From NCBI GenBank assembly GCA_029747015.1, contig JAKOGI010001359.1, positions 62,001 to 126,000 on the forward strand: a stretch of DNA of 64,000 nucleotides, given 5' to 3'. The position numbers and the translations under genes were made by a program. This document shows, one piece after another, positions 1 through 12,030 of this stretch. The notes below the pieces were generated by a model. That model saw only the letters and a program-made list of their open reading frames with translations, had not been told where the DNA came from and ran no database searches. The DNA comes from Carnegiea gigantea. Taxonomy: Eukaryota > Streptophyta > Magnoliopsida > Caryophyllales > Cactaceae. How positions within the stretch are numbered: the first letter of the stretch is position 1; every line of letters starts with the position of its first letter.

Positions 1-1295
1 GATTCAATGGTTCGTGTTTTAGGCAGTTTGCATCCTTTGGAGCGTGGGTGCCTATTGGGTACCGTACGAATGAGTTGTGGCTGGTCTACTATTGGTTGGT
101 ACTATATGAATGAGTCATGACTGGGCCACTAGGATGCGTTTGTCACCCTCATGTTGTGATGGCTCTTTCACATCTTTGTGTGAGTCATGAGTTGAATTCC
201 CCTAAACTAAAAAGTTTTCCATTCAGTTAACAATATGTGATATGTTATGAAGTTGTTTTTGGCATGGATTTCGATTTTGGATTTGGTTTGGATTTGAACA
301 ATCATTCAGGATATTTATGAGCTAGCTTGTGATTGATTTTGAAATATATATGTGATTTATAAGTAGAAATATATGATGTGTTTATAGCAAGTACGTGAAC
401 TTTTGTGAGAAAGTTGCTTTGATGTATGTGCTAATTATGGTTATGGGCGGGCCGTTAGGTGGCTCAGCAGACTTTGCTTTCTTTTAGACTCCAGTGATGA
501 CTATGAGCCCAAAGGACATGATTGGCATTGGACAATCATGGTTAGTTTAGTGAATAGATTAACAGCAAAGTTTGTTTAGAGACTAAAGTAAAAGCAAGGG
601 TCCTTAAATCGTACCTGGTATAGGGCAAGTATGACTAAGTTATTCTAATTGCCCACCCCATGACGTATATACCTGTGTGTGTTTTGTGAAGTTCGGGAGC
701 ATGTTGGATCTGAAAGATATGTGTTCGTTTCGATTTCTAAAGTATAAGCATTTTCTCTTATCGCCTCTATATGTTATATGATATGTTCAGTCTATATGTC
801 ATAAGATACATGTACTATGTGATTATGTGGTATCCGGTTAATGTGCAAAGTTTAACAACGGGGAAGGTAAGGGTTATTCACTGGGTTCGGAGAGCTCATA
901 ATCTCACCATTTTTCAGGTTTTGGAAGTAAAAAAGGATCGCAAGGGCATTAAGAAAGCTAGCCAGCTGTGAAACACTTTTGAAAAACCAAGTTGGAAATG
1001 CAGACCGCGTTATGTGTTTATGTTACGAGTTATGTTTAGTAAATGTAAATATGGATGTATTTTTGGGATTATATATGTGTAAGAACATTATGGATATGGT
1101 TTAAGTATGTATTATACAAGTAAACGCCTGTTTTAGAATTACCCTTCCAAACTTTAGTTTGATTTCATTACGAGCTTCCACCACACTTGCCTATTAACAG
1201 GTTAATTATGGTTAAGAAATTTAGATTGCATGTGGATGTTTCTAGTGGGACATCCATGACGATGACGCGCCTGCCCCTTTGGGTGGGGTGTTACA
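1..1295 (+). mobile_element. 3' part of an LTR (second LTR family), left end outside window
   Basis: The stretch ends in GGGGTGTTACA at 1295, the usual end of a plant Ty3/gypsy LTR. The sequence after it switches abruptly to a different LTR family. No coding match is visible inside; the 66-codon ORF near 771-971 is a chance frame. A pyrimidine tract followed by CAG at 911-917 resembles a splice acceptor, as in other LTRs of this window. No primer-binding site follows 1295, so this is either a 3' LTR or a solo LTR. The 5' end and its target duplication lie outside the window. The family assignment rests only on the terminus and on general resemblance to 32391-34815. Confidence 0.55.
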
Positions 1296-2721
1296 AGTTA
1301 ATGGGCCTAACAGGGGCATTTAGCTTGATTTGTGGAAGAAAGAAATAAACTATGAAAATTGGAAGTATTATTAAGGTTTTTGGATGATTATTAATGTTGT
1401 TAAGTTTAACAACTTTGATTGTACTTAGAAACTTGGACTGGAAAACTGAGTTAAATGGGCATGTGAATGAAATTTAAGAAGTGGGGAGGAACAGTTTTTG
1501 ATGGGCCTAGTTGGTGTGATTAAAGCTATCTTGAACCTAATTACACCCATTTTGGCCTTAAACCCTTAATACCCATCTCAGAAATATTAAAAAACTCATA
1601 TTCCATATTATAACCATTGTAGTCCTTCTATTACAACCTCAACTATTTGATTTTGGTCTATTTTACCCAAATTATTTTACCCCGAATCAGATTACCTTAA
1701 TTTATTTAGTTTTTAAATCATGTTAGCGCAACTTATCATCTATTGATTGGTTTGAGTTATGGACGCCTTTTAATTAATAAATTTCTATTAGAGTTACAAA
1801 TTATGAAAGTGAATGTTGTTTACTAACTACATATACCTATAATTATATTTCTGAAACAGAATCGGGGCATAGTTTATCATTTCCCCTCATTGTGCGTAAA
1901 TTTTGTCAAGTGAGATTGCATTTTAAAAACACCAGGTACGTCCATTACCTGTATCTTTAGAAATTAGAATGTATTTATAGTAAGTATGTTAATAAATCAA
2001 TTTACTTAGTGATTTATCACCTAATTAGTGACCCTGTCAGTTATTATTTCCAGGGCACTTGCCCTCCAGTCACCGACGTGGCATCCGGCCAGGTCACTCG
2101 ATCAGCTTGGCAGCTGTACACCTATCTACAGATTGTAATAGTTATCAGGTGTTCACTACCAGATAATAACTAGCAATGTAGTTTTACGTTCATCTCATTC
2201 ACTATTTTAAATTAAAATGAATTGCAAAGCGAGCCCAATCAATTTTTCAGTGATCATAACAATACAGGAATGCATATACTGAGCTTCGACTCACATTTCG
2301 AATTCCTTGTCCTGTTTTGTTTTAGACAAATGCTCATTGAATCGCCCTCATGCTAGTAAACCAGCTCGCAAGAATAAGTGAGCAAGGAAATCTGGATGGA
2401 TCAGTAGTGATGTTAGTTCATGAATATTTTGGAGCTGTATTTTGAGACATTTCGTTAATAGAGTTGTAAACCTTATGGAGAATTACTCTAACTTTTGTGT
2501 GTAAATCCATCGCAGTTATCAGCCATTTGTATATGGTTTTGATAATGTTTCAATATGTATGGTTGTAATCTTTGCTTAACTATGTTATATCTAGTGCACT
2601 TACTTATCATCCTATCCTTCTGGATGGCGGTAACACCCCAACCATCAAGATTATCAATTCTAATTGAAGTAATAATCAAAGAGTACTCAAACAGTGAGAC
2701 ATGTGCATTGGGGATGTTACA
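1296..2721 (+). mobile_element. Truncated LTR of the 3-kb Tekay-like family (3' part)
   Basis: From about 1350 onward this matches the second half of the complete LTR at 4194-7264 block by block. Shared blocks include the 'aaaactgagttaa' region, the 'attagtgaccctgtcag' region, the 'acacctat' region and the 'ttttgttttag' acceptor-like site. It ends in GGGATGTTACA at 2721. The 5' half is missing: either it lies outside the window, separated by the LTR that ends at 1295, or it has been lost. No coding content is expected or seen. Confidence 0.72.
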
Positions 2722-2799
2722 TGTGAGATCATTTGATGGCCTTAAGGTATCTTAAATGCACTGATATATTTGTATTTCTTAGTATGGTCATCTCTAATG

Positions 2800-3760
2800 G
2801 CTACACTATGTATTGATGAGGATTACTATGTTTATACTAAAAAATCCAAAAGATAAATTTTACAGTTAATTCATTATATGTCAATCACTTATCTAGAAAG
2901 GATATGGAGTTACTAAGTAAGGTAAAAGGCCATCATCTCAACATCTAATTTTTAGATGATTAATATGAGCTGCATATGATCTTGAAACAGCTCTTTTAAA
3001 AGAATATTCAAGGAGGTTATTCTCTTTCTTAAAGAGAACCATAGCAGAAGGTCTGTAAATAGCTTAGTGCATAAAGCTGAGACCTATCGATACTCATAAC
3101 AATAAGGGTAAGGCCTTAAGTAACTCAATGTGTCTGTACTCCTTCTGGAAAGACTCTCATGGGCAGAACATGTCTTACTATTATGGGTGACGTCTAATGC
3201 ATGATATGGTACATATTACACTTAACGTCTTTAAATAAATAACAGCCGAACCGAGGCTACTAAAGTGGCAAGTACTTAAGTCATATGATACATAATAAGA
3301 ACCATTGAATGTATGCTTTGGTACATATGTAACAACCTGCACCAAAAAGGGTGTGCTAATGCTGATTATAAGAGGTTTGGATAAGAAATCAACCTGTAGA
3401 TGTGTCTTTTTGCTTAGCAATGTTGCTAAAGTAACAGGGAGCATTTATGTATTGCCTAGTCCAGAAGGATGATGAGTTTATGGCTCTCTTGCCTTTAAAG
3501 TGCAACAATCTGTTTGGTTCAAGAGGTATTTGGACTATTTGAAAGGTGAACTGAATAATACTGTCCAGTAACAGTTTACTCTGACAAGTTGTGATCATAA
3601 GTACTAAGTACCCTATAAGTATTATTATCAGATCAAATAGATTAAACATTAACTTGAATTCTGTGGATGATGTGGTAACGCACAAAGAGATTGAACATTA
3701 AGTGATTTCCCAATGAAAAGTATAGCTATGGAGCTATTGATCGAGCCCTAGTAAAAGTAT
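2800..3760 (+). pseudogene. Degraded Ty1/copia pol (reverse transcriptase end to RNase H)
   Basis: In intact Ty1/copia elements this part of pol copies RNA into DNA and removes the RNA strand. Conceptual translation with frameshifts gives a series of copia landmarks in the right order. Near 2813 there is a 'YVYTKKSKD'-like stretch that precedes the LYVDD box. At about 3080-3215 there is a 'KGKALS..MC...YYYG..LMH' stretch, matching the KG..LS..MCP...Y.S.VGSLMYA block. At about 3470-3500 'EFMAL' matches the AEYMALSEA RNase H block, followed near 3570 by 'VTVYSDK', matching VT.YCD. Stops and frame changes occur throughout, so it is dead. A 3-kb solo LTR is inserted about 430 bp downstream. The superfamily is fairly sure; lineage and exact ends are not. 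Confidence 0.6.
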
Positions 3761-4188
3761 GTGCTTGTTAAACACATCAAGGCTTAAGGGGTCTTCATGG
3801 ATGATAGTTAACATGCTTCGGCAGGCAATTCACCAATTTATTCTTGGCATTCATAAATGATTGTCGTATGCTGTAAATGTCAAATAAGTTGATTTACTTA
3901 TGTGTGTTATTAGAATATTTAAATGTACATCCTTATTGATGGATGATCGTTATAGTTGAATATGGAAGGTATCTCGGATAGACATGACTTAGCCCCTTTG
4001 TATGGGTAACGACCTCTATGAATTCAAACATTAATAGGAGATCATAAAAGATTTAAGTGAAATATCATAAGGATAATTAGAGTAAAATCATGATAGGGGT
4101 ACTTAGAGAACTTGCCAACTTAAAATCATGAATTTCGTATGGACAACATATAGGTAAAAAAAGAATTATACCTAGTTTATGTTAAACA
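3761..4188. other. Non-coding DNA after the copia pol, possibly its 3' UTR/LTR
   Basis: This stretch lies between the copia remnant and the solo LTR. No reading frame or recognisable motif is present. By position it should be the 3' non-coding part or LTR start of the copia element, continuing after 7269; that is inference. Confidence 0.35.
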
Positions 4189-4193
4189 GGTTG

Positions 4194-7100
4194 TGTAATA
4201 GCCCGACCCTAAATCATATTTATTTATTTAATTAAACCATATTATTCATTTTTCACATTTATTTATCTCATTGAATCATCCCAATTGGAAAAATTCATTT
4301 CAGGCCGCACTTTGCAATTCGAGTTTCATTTACCGGACAATTTCGGGAAAAATTGATAGTAGGCCTCGATATTTATGATTTAAAAGATTAAATTATTTTT
4401 CATGAGATTAAATTTTAATCCCGAGCTTCCCCTAAAAAAAAAAATTCCAACGCGCTCGGTTTCAGTTCTTTCCCCAACCCGAGCTCATTTAGGCCCAATT
4501 CCGACCCGACAAGTCATTACTCCATTTACTTGACTAAGCACCATTGCATGTGTTTTATTTTCATTGGCTTAAGGTTCCTCTTGCTAGATAAAAGCATAGC
4601 CAAGCAAATTTGGCTAATTTTCATCCAAGTAAAACATATCAAAAACATCAAAGCTCATTTCTCTCTCTTGCTTCTCACCACATGGCCAGCCCCTCCCCCA
4701 CTAGCTTTATGGTGTTTTCCGGCCACTTTTCGGCCACTCTCTGGCAAGGATTTCAATCCCCAAACAACCTCCCTCCATTGGCTACCATTTTTTATCCTCA
4801 AAACCACCAAATATCATCTCCATCTCCACTTATTTCGAGCTCAAAGTAAGTGACTTCAATCTTGTTCTTTGAATTTTTGGTTCTTGCTTCTTGTTTTGGT
4901 TATTTTGATGATGGATCATGTTGTTTTTATTGAATTAAGAATCATCTTGGTGATGGATCATGGTGGAGTTGAAGTTGGATGATGCTAGGGTTAGGGTTTT
5001 CTCTTAATCATGCAAGCTTCATGTTTAAGTGTTGGATTTTGATTGTTTTAAATGCGATTTGGTGATCTTTGGCATTGGTAATGAATATCAAAACGTTTAT
5101 GCTGATTTATATAAGCTAAAGAGTGGTTTTAATGGGTGGTTATGTCACGAAAAGCTTACAAGTAAGTGCTATTATGCAATAAACAGACCCAAAACAGAGG
5201 TGATTTCAGGATCAAACTGGTACTGTTTGGCACATCCACAATTCATGATTTCTGGTGTGAAGATACTTCAATGAGTTGGCTTTCAATAGGCTCTGGAATT
5301 ACTCAATTTCGAGTTGTGTGGACAAAGTTATGACCAATTTACTTAAGACTATGCAGAATACATTGAAGCTGGGAACTGAACTGGAATAGTAATTTTACGG
5401 GCAAACTGGTATTGATTGGGTCACTGAAAAATTGTGATTTTTGGTGTGTAGATATATCAATGAGTTATCTTTCAAATGCCTTTTGAATCGCCTTAATCCC
5501 AGTTCTGTAGAAAAAGTTATAGTCGTTTTGCTACGACTGCGCAGATTGAACTGAAACTGTATACGTCTGTGTTCTACCCTACGTTTAGGAACCTTACTAT
5601 GTGAATCATGCTTTGTGCCCTGAATGGAAGTTTTAATGGACATTATGAGCTTTTCATCTTGGGGTTTCACATCTTATTTGGAGGTCAGGAGTGAAAGATA
5701 TAGATTTTCTAATGCACACCATCAAACAGTAACATGAGTGAATATAGAACTTTGTGACATTTGGAAATATTTTCAGAAGTTTCTATATATTTATGGGTAT
5801 TGCAAGGGAATTACAAAGTGTAATGAGTTCAACAAGTTTGATTATGTACAGAAACTTTCTTGGGTTTGAAAACCGAGTTAAGTGAGTATGAAATAGAAAT
5901 TTGGGAAGTGAGCAGAGTAATAACTCAAAATCAGTGTCCTTTAGACCAAGTTAGGGTGTTATATAAGCTTTTATGAACCTCACAACACCCCTCATAGCAT
6001 CCATTTCAGAAGCATTAACCATTTGATTATCCATTTTTGAAATATCAGAAACCCATATTTCATTTATATCAATTAAAATCTTTTCATTATCACCTCAATC
6101 ATTTCCATTTGGCCTATTTTGCTTCAATTTACTGTATTTCAAGTTCAATAACCCTAACTAATTTAAATCAGTTCATTTTGGTTTAACTTATCTTATATTG
6201 AGTTAAAATCAGTTTATTATATTGAAATGCACAAGTTATGTATCCCATTTCATTACTTAATTTTAGTTACACATACTTTTACCTGCTCAATTATGTGAGT
6301 ACGGATCGTTTACTGACAACACATACTTACAATGACATTTATGAAACAGAGTTGAGGCCTAGTTATCGTTCCCCATTTTGCATAAGTGTTATCAAGTCAG
6401 AATACATTTATCAAGTCAGATGACATTTACGAAACAGCTGACTTGTATCAAGTCAGATGACATTTTTAAAGACTCAAGGTACGTGCATTGCCTGTATCTT
6501 TAGAAATCAGAGTGTATTTATCAACGTTATCATGTTTTGGTAAGTACATTAATGAATCAGTTTACACAGTGATTTATCAGTTAATTAGTGACCCCGTCAG
6601 TTATCAGTTACAGGGCATTGCCCTTCAGTTACCCGCGCGGCTTCAGGCCAGTTCCTCCGATCGGCTTGGCAGGTGTGCACCTATTCATAGATCATAGCAG
6701 TATCAAGGGGTTCACTATCAGATAATAATTAGCAATGCAGTTTTACATTTATCCCATTCACTGTTTTTAACTTAAAATGAATTGCAAAGCGGGCCCAACC
6801 AGTGTTCAATGATCATTTAACAATTCAGGAATGCATGTATTGAACTTCGGCTCACAGTTCGAAATGTTTTTCATGTTTTGTTTTAGGAAAATGCTCAGAG
6901 TATTGCCCTTATACCAGCGAAACAACTGAAAAGAATAAGTGAAGAAGGGAAATCCGGATGGATCAGTAGTAATACCGTATATGCATACCTTAAAGTTGTA
7001 TTTTGAATTCTTCTGTGGATGAAGATGTAGACTGTATGGTGAATTATCTTACTATGGTTTATAAACCCTTCATTTGTTAACACATGATGTGAGTGTATAT

Positions 7101-7264
7101 GTTTGAGGTTATGCTTAGCTATGTTATTTACAGCACTCATGTTTCAAGCCTTGTCCTTTGGACGGCGGTAATGCCCCTATCATTGGGTTGTCTAGATTTT
7201 AATCAAGGGATTTTTTTAAAAGAAAAATATAAACAGTGAAACATGATTAATTTGGGGCGTTACA
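4194..7264 (+). mobile_element. Complete solo LTR, 3,071 bp, Tekay/Del-like family, with target duplication
   Basis: It starts TGTAATAGCCC and ends GGGGCGTTACA, and is bounded by a perfect 5-bp duplication GGTTG at 4189-4193 and 7265-7269. There is no internal retrotransposon region, so this is a solo LTR left by LTR-LTR recombination. The family is identified from the related element at 17112-24248, which keeps a Tekay/Del-type integrase. A CT-rich leader at 4650-4850 ends in a GTAAGT donor-like site (4846), and a TTTTGTTTTAG acceptor-like site ends at 6886; both recur in the other copies. Short ORFs inside (4530-4853, 6238-6697) are not conserved proteins that I recognise. Confidence 0.93.
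4846..6886 (+). other. Putative intron inside the LTR (GTAAGT...TTTTAG)
   Basis: GTAAGT at 4846-4851 follows a CT-rich leader, and TTTTGTTTTAG ends at 6886. The same pair recurs elsewhere. In the 22-kb LTR it is GTGAGT at 22079 and TTTTATTTTAG at 23842. In the two reversed LTRs the donors are near 39458 and 45289 and the acceptors near 37843 and 43350. The truncated copy keeps an acceptor near 2324. That conservation suggests transcripts starting in the LTR could be spliced before gag. This is inference from sequence only. Confidence 0.4.
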
Positions 7265-7269
7265 GGTTG

Positions 7270-8322
7270 TATGTGAGTTCAAGCTATAATAAGTACATAT
7301 GGGAACTCAATTTGGACAATAAGGAGTCCAAATATCATCTGCACAGTGTTTTGGTTAAATGACGAAAACACATACACTATATGCCAAAGGAGACAATGTT
7401 GTAGCATATGTTTCATACCATGTGTGTAAGAGCCGACCAATAAGGTTAATATAAGTTAGATCTCAACTTATATTTACATAAAACCACTTAATGTTTTAGC
7501 TGTGTATAGGCTTAACATGCTACCAATGGAACATGACTGATTTGGTGTAGTGGGACATCTCTACAAAAACGAGTTTCATTTGCCTTAGAGACCCATGTTA
7601 AGAGGAAAATCGTTCAAGAAATGTCATTGTTTTTCTATTCACTAGTGCAGCAGTTATGACATATGGGTTATAGTTGTGAATACGAAATATGATGATTTGA
7701 TGAGATCAAAATGAGACATTCTTCATGAGATTGAAATGGTCTAGAGTATTAGCATACTTCTAATTCCTTTTGTGCTATTTTTAATGAGAGACTATATATT
7801 CCTAACAAATGTATAGCATAACACTTTCATAAGTATGTTGATTGCACGACCCATTTTCTCAGGAAGAATGTGCAGAAACAATAAAGAAAATAAGTTTTCT
7901 TTTAATCGAAAATCATTCCCTTATGCGTAAATTGGGGATATATGGACTTCTGCATTTAATCCACCTATAAGGGATGCTAGCATAAGTCACTTAACACTAA
8001 AAGGCCATAAGGGCATAATAGTAATTTCCACCTAAAGCACTAGAGCCTCCGGCTGGCCACTTTATTATAAATAAGGGGATAGTCTAAGAGGTAGGAATAA
8101 GAGTCAACGTCAAGAATTTACGTACAAATACTAGAGCGCTTAAGCTATAAGATTGTGGAGAATAATCCGTCAAGGATATCCTTCCCTGTCATGAACTCAA
8201 GCTAGGTGTTCAATCATTTTCCACCATAGGGATTAAGGTAATCCTATTTATGTTTAACACGTGATTTTGTTTTCATTCACTAGGAAATTCACGTACATTG
8301 ACAAGGCCATGATGCAACTTAT
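7270..8322. other. Non-coding DNA, probable continuation of the copia flank
   Basis: The sequence continues the host DNA interrupted by the solo LTR. No coding match was found. A TATA-like TTATAAATAAGGGG lies at 8064-8077, about 60-100 bp before an ACGTACAA-rich stretch. In a copia LTR this could be the promoter, but I could not define LTR ends. Confidence 0.3.
8064..8077 (+). promoter_or_regulatory. TATA-like box in LTR-like DNA
   Basis: TTATAAATAAGGGG stands out in an otherwise GC-poor but not TATA-like stretch. It could be the core promoter of a copia LTR. There is no start-site evidence and an AT-rich background makes chance occurrence plausible. Confidence 0.25.
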
Positions 8323-8349
8323 AGCTCTAATGCCATCAAATGTAGCACC
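8323..8349 (-). other. Primer-binding-like site next to a reversed LTR end
   Basis: On the minus strand the sequence reads GGTGCTACA (an LTR end) followed at once by a TTTGATGGCATTAGAGCTA stretch. Plant Ty3/gypsy elements usually have TGGTATCAGAGC, complementary to initiator tRNA-Met, at this point. The match has a few changes. It implies a decayed 5' LTR extending rightward from 8341 in reverse orientation. Its other end is not identified. Confidence 0.42.
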
Positions 8350-9773
8350 TCTCTTGCATTGGAGGAATGTTACATCGTCATGATTCCTTTAAGAAGTCCT
8401 AAGGTAATTGAGGCTACATTTAACTTTAGCAACCTTAGGACATGGTTGTACTTCTAAACCAGTGGAATTTAAGAAAACTAATGCAACTTACCAAAAATGA
8501 ATAATACTAACCCTAACACTCCCTTGATGAGCCATTCCCTAAGAGTACTTAATATATCCCACATTATTACATAATCACCAAGATTAAGAATTGAACTAAA
8601 AATCTTGATGCATCACAAACTGGTGGTACAATAACCAAGCCTTACACTTCATTTAGATGGTTTTAAAACATACTCAGGGAAAGGAAAAAGTGAACTTAAT
8701 CTTAATTAGGTTGAGCCAACTACAACGCAACATCACCATTTCAAATCCCTTAAATAAAGCAACACATAAGAAGTAATAACACAACGATCCACCTTTCCAA
8801 TTTTTGCAAACTCGTACTCATACATCCAAGCAAAAGGCACTGTTATTGTGATGCCTAAACTTAATGCCTGGAAAAGGGAAAAGAAATAGACGATGAATAA
8901 GCCACAAGCTCTTATAATTAACATAATAGTAGCATAGGAAATTATGAACTTTTAGCATAACAAAACTAAAGTTCTCTTTCTTCTTGTTTCGAGTTGAATC
9001 TTCATAAAGTAACTGATTTGCACCACAAAAATCATTTTTACTCATATACTTAAAAACCACATATAATATGTCAATAGTTTAACTTTAGTTGCAGCTGAAT
9101 AGAATTGAAAACTAACTTAAGCCACTGCTTTTGATTAAAACCCTTAGAAAATCATGAAACATAGCTCATTTGAGCAAAATATTCATACTTAGGACATGAG
9201 ATTATTGTCAGCATTTAGTTCTCTGTTGACGCGAGTAAAATGCATATGCATTAGACACTGAGGTTCCTTAGACAAGCTAAAGTAACGAAGTACACTATCA
9301 TGATTATTATGGTAAGATTAACCTGAAAAACATAGGTTAATTAGAAAGCCAGGAGAAAGATAGCGAGTTATATAGACTTAAATACATATACTAAACCCTC
9401 ATTTAGGACTGGACTAGATACACATCCCTTAAATTATTCACTAACACCAAAGTGTTTTTCATCAAACATCAAGTTCATGGAAAAATGAGCTAATATCGAA
9501 GAACTCCTTTTCAAAATCTCAGCTACTCAATCAACTTCATTTATAAATGATAAAAGTCTCAAAACTAGTTGAAAACATAATTATAAAGCATAATAGTTCA
9601 CAAGCAATTTAAACATATCGTTATAATGCATCAAGCTCATAATTACAACATGGCATCATAAAGTTCAAAGATTTCATAATTGTACCTTACAATCACCTAT
9701 TTCACAACCAGCCAATCTTATAAGACATTAGCAAAGCAATAAGACATTCATTGACATAGGCAACATTAAGATG
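8350..9773. other. AT-rich DNA without recognisable gene, possibly reversed LTR
   Basis: Only short ORFs with no family resemblance are present. By position it could be the body of the reversed LTR whose end lies at 8341. Short ORFs near 8733-9060 on the minus strand overlap each other and look like chance frames. Confidence 0.35.
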
Positions 9774-9909
9774 ATGTTTGCTTAGATGTAAACAACCTTA
9801 TAATGCAAATAAGTTTGTAATTGTATTTCCGTTATCTTGTTTGGTTGTAAGTGAGTATTGGAAATAATAACTATCTTGTAATTACGACTACTACAAACTA
9901 ACCAAACAT
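9774..9909. mobile_element. Small MITE-like element with imperfect inverted ends
   Basis: The left end reads ATGTTTGCTTAGATGTA and the right end reads, in reverse complement, ATGTTTGGTTAGTTTGTA. These form an imperfect inverted repeat of about 17 bp around a 136-bp unit. No clear target duplication was seen, so the superfamily is left open. Confidence 0.35.
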
Positions 9910-10654
9910 TGCATAAGAGGTATTAAAGAAACCTCATACAAGTGATGCGGACACATTAGATCATAACCAAACCACTTTACATAATCACGAGCTCTTCTAA
10001 CAACTCACAAACATGGTTCTCATTCCAACTCACCTATTACTTGCCATTTTACTATGCAAGCCAATGATCTCCATATATCTCAAGAAATACTCCATATTTT
10101 GAAATTTCCTAGATAAAGTACAACCCATAAATCACAAAATTGAACATTAATACAATGGCTCACAGATTACAGACAAATAACCATGAAAGTCACAACTTTT
10201 TCCATCATCGCTTCCTCTTTTTATACTAATATCAACCCCTATTTTCCAGCTCTTCTTGTTGACTCTTTGTGTCTACAAACATTTTAATTGGTGGTCCCAA
10301 GTCTTATTTGAATCCAACATGGGAAGCACATGCATCCTATGAATCTTTCATAGATTACAACAAGTTTGTAAACAAAACAATAATTCTCAAAGATGGCCAC
10401 AAAATTTCAAGTCCTTAAATTTTATCATTAAAACCCTAATTTTCAACTTCAGTTCCGCAATTCACTCACAATTATTAGATCCATCATATAAAGACGATTT
10501 ATGCAAGATCATACACGATTAACATTCAATCCCAAAATTCTTTTATTTTAAACTAACTATAAGTTTAGGGAGAGAGTTACACACTTTGAAATTAGAAATG
10601 GACAAGTAGAATACAAGGCTAAAGGGTTGTGTTTAGTCACCTTCTCCTCCTCCC
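9910..10654. other. AT-rich DNA without recognisable gene
   Basis: No coding similarity, tandem structure or transposon end was recognised in this stretch. Confidence 0.4.
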
Positions 10655-10691
<37 letters not shown>

Positions 10692-10755
10692 TTCTTCTTC
10701 TTCTTCTTCTTCTTCTTCTTCTTCTTCTTCTTCTTGTTCTTCTTCTTCTTCTTCT
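10655..10755 (+). repeat. Compound microsatellite (CAT)12 followed by (CTT)n
   Basis: Twelve CAT units at 10655-10690 pass directly into CTT repeats to about 10734, then a short interruption and more CTT to 10755. On the plus strand it reads as poly-serine inside a 125-codon ORF, which is a product of the repeat and not a gene. The following 200 bp remain pyrimidine-rich. Confidence 0.95.
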
Positions 10756-11399
10756 ATATGCCATTCTTCTTGCTCTTCTTCCTCTTACTCCTCTTCCTCC
10801 CATAGCTCTCTCTCTCTCTCCCCCCTATCTCATGGTTTCCTTCTGGTGTGTATGTTGTTTTTCAAAAGAAACCCCATTTTCTTCTTTCTTTCTAGTGTGA
10901 AACAACCCCCTTCACCCGTCAATTATATTTCTTTTTTTTCCGTCTTCCCTAGCATAGCAGCATCCACTCCATACATTTCTTTCCCTTTTTTTACTATAAA
11001 ATAACTAGCTAGGAAGGGGACATTGGGGGTTATCTCATATTAACAAGAGTTTGACTAGGGTTTTTTGTATCGAAATTTTATGTAAGAGAAATTCTCAATT
11101 TGAAAAATAAAGACATATATTTAGAACAAGTAGAATATATGCGCACCTAATTCACATAATGATATCAAACATTCAGCTAATTATCAAAATTTATTTGAAA
11201 TTAAGCTAACCATTATAGTACACCTTATTAAAAAATTATGGTTGTCAAAACCATGGCATATGATATTTCCTAATGAGTCATGACCAATAAGATTATAGAT
11301 ATAGAGTTATAAACAAGTTATAGACACATATATAACTTGGAGTCTAAAGGTTTAAATTAAGCAGGTTGAGGATTAAGTACTTAATGTCTAAGTGCAATG
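10756..11399. other. Pyrimidine-rich then AT-rich intergenic DNA
   Basis: A CT-rich tail follows the microsatellite, then AT-rich DNA. No recognisable gene was found before the LINE fragment that begins near 11400. Confidence 0.4.
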
Positions 11400-12030
11400 A
11401 ATTGGATATAGAGATTGAAAGAGAAGTCACCATTGATAGTGTTACAACGCCAAGTATTAAGAAGTTCAGATATCTTTTTTTGTTCATTTAAGACAAATGA
11501 GATATTGATGAAGACATTATGTACCATGCAGAGAAAGGAAGGCGAAAATGAAGGAATGCATGAGGAGTATTGCCTTTAAAAAAAAAAAGATTTCTAACAA
11601 TGTTAAATGTGAAAGTTTACTTCACAGTAGTTAGGTCACCTTTTCTATAAGGTTAGAGTGTTAGCTAGTGAAAAAGACCTGGGTTTACAGGAAGAGGGTA
11701 ACATAAATAAGTATGATTTAGTTGAGTTATGGTCATATGAGATTGGATAGGATATGAATGAAGTGATTCGATACTTAGGAGTTACACTAATGGAGGATAA
11801 GAAAATAGACAGCATAATTAGATGGTTTGGTCATATCAAAAGAAAGAATATATATGCACCTTTAAGGAGGTCTAAGATGATTATCATTGTTGACTGTGGG
11901 AGACGAAAATGATGCCCAAATAAGAAATTGAATCAAGTGATTAAAAATCTTATTATAAATTTGCAAATTAAGGACAACAACTTAGGATAGGAGATTTTAG
12001 AGTTCTATAATTAAAGCTGCAAATCTTAGG
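11400..12030 (+). pseudogene. LINE retrotransposon fragment (C-terminal reverse transcriptase region)
   Basis: Frameshifted translation gives the ordered C-terminal landmarks of plant LINE reverse transcriptases. These are a 'KKFRYL' block near 11455, 'IDEDI' near 11506 and a 'GVLP..' block near 11565. Near 11770 there is a 'NEVIRY.GVT.MEDKK' block, and at about 11818-11875 'IRWFGHIKRKN.YAPLRRS'. This matches the 'RIRNEDIR...RWFGHVQRR...APVRR' tail of RTE-like LINEs. Many stops are present, so it is a 5'-truncated dead copy. No poly(A) tail or target duplication could be defined. Superfamily is confident; clade is tentative. Confidence 0.7.

Noticed and set aside
3181..3685. Minus-strand ORFs of 87 and 98 codons
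   Set aside because: The plus strand here shows ordered Ty1/copia motifs; the minus frames have none.
4530..4853. Plus-strand ORFs in the solo LTR, one ending at a GTAAGT site
   Set aside because: The equivalent frame is not kept in the other LTR copies. Only the splice-like sites are conserved, so it is treated as leader and not as a gene.
10627..11004. 125-codon plus-strand ORF with a long serine run
   Set aside because: The serine run is only the (CAT)n(CTT)n microsatellite read in frame. The rest has no recognisable domain.
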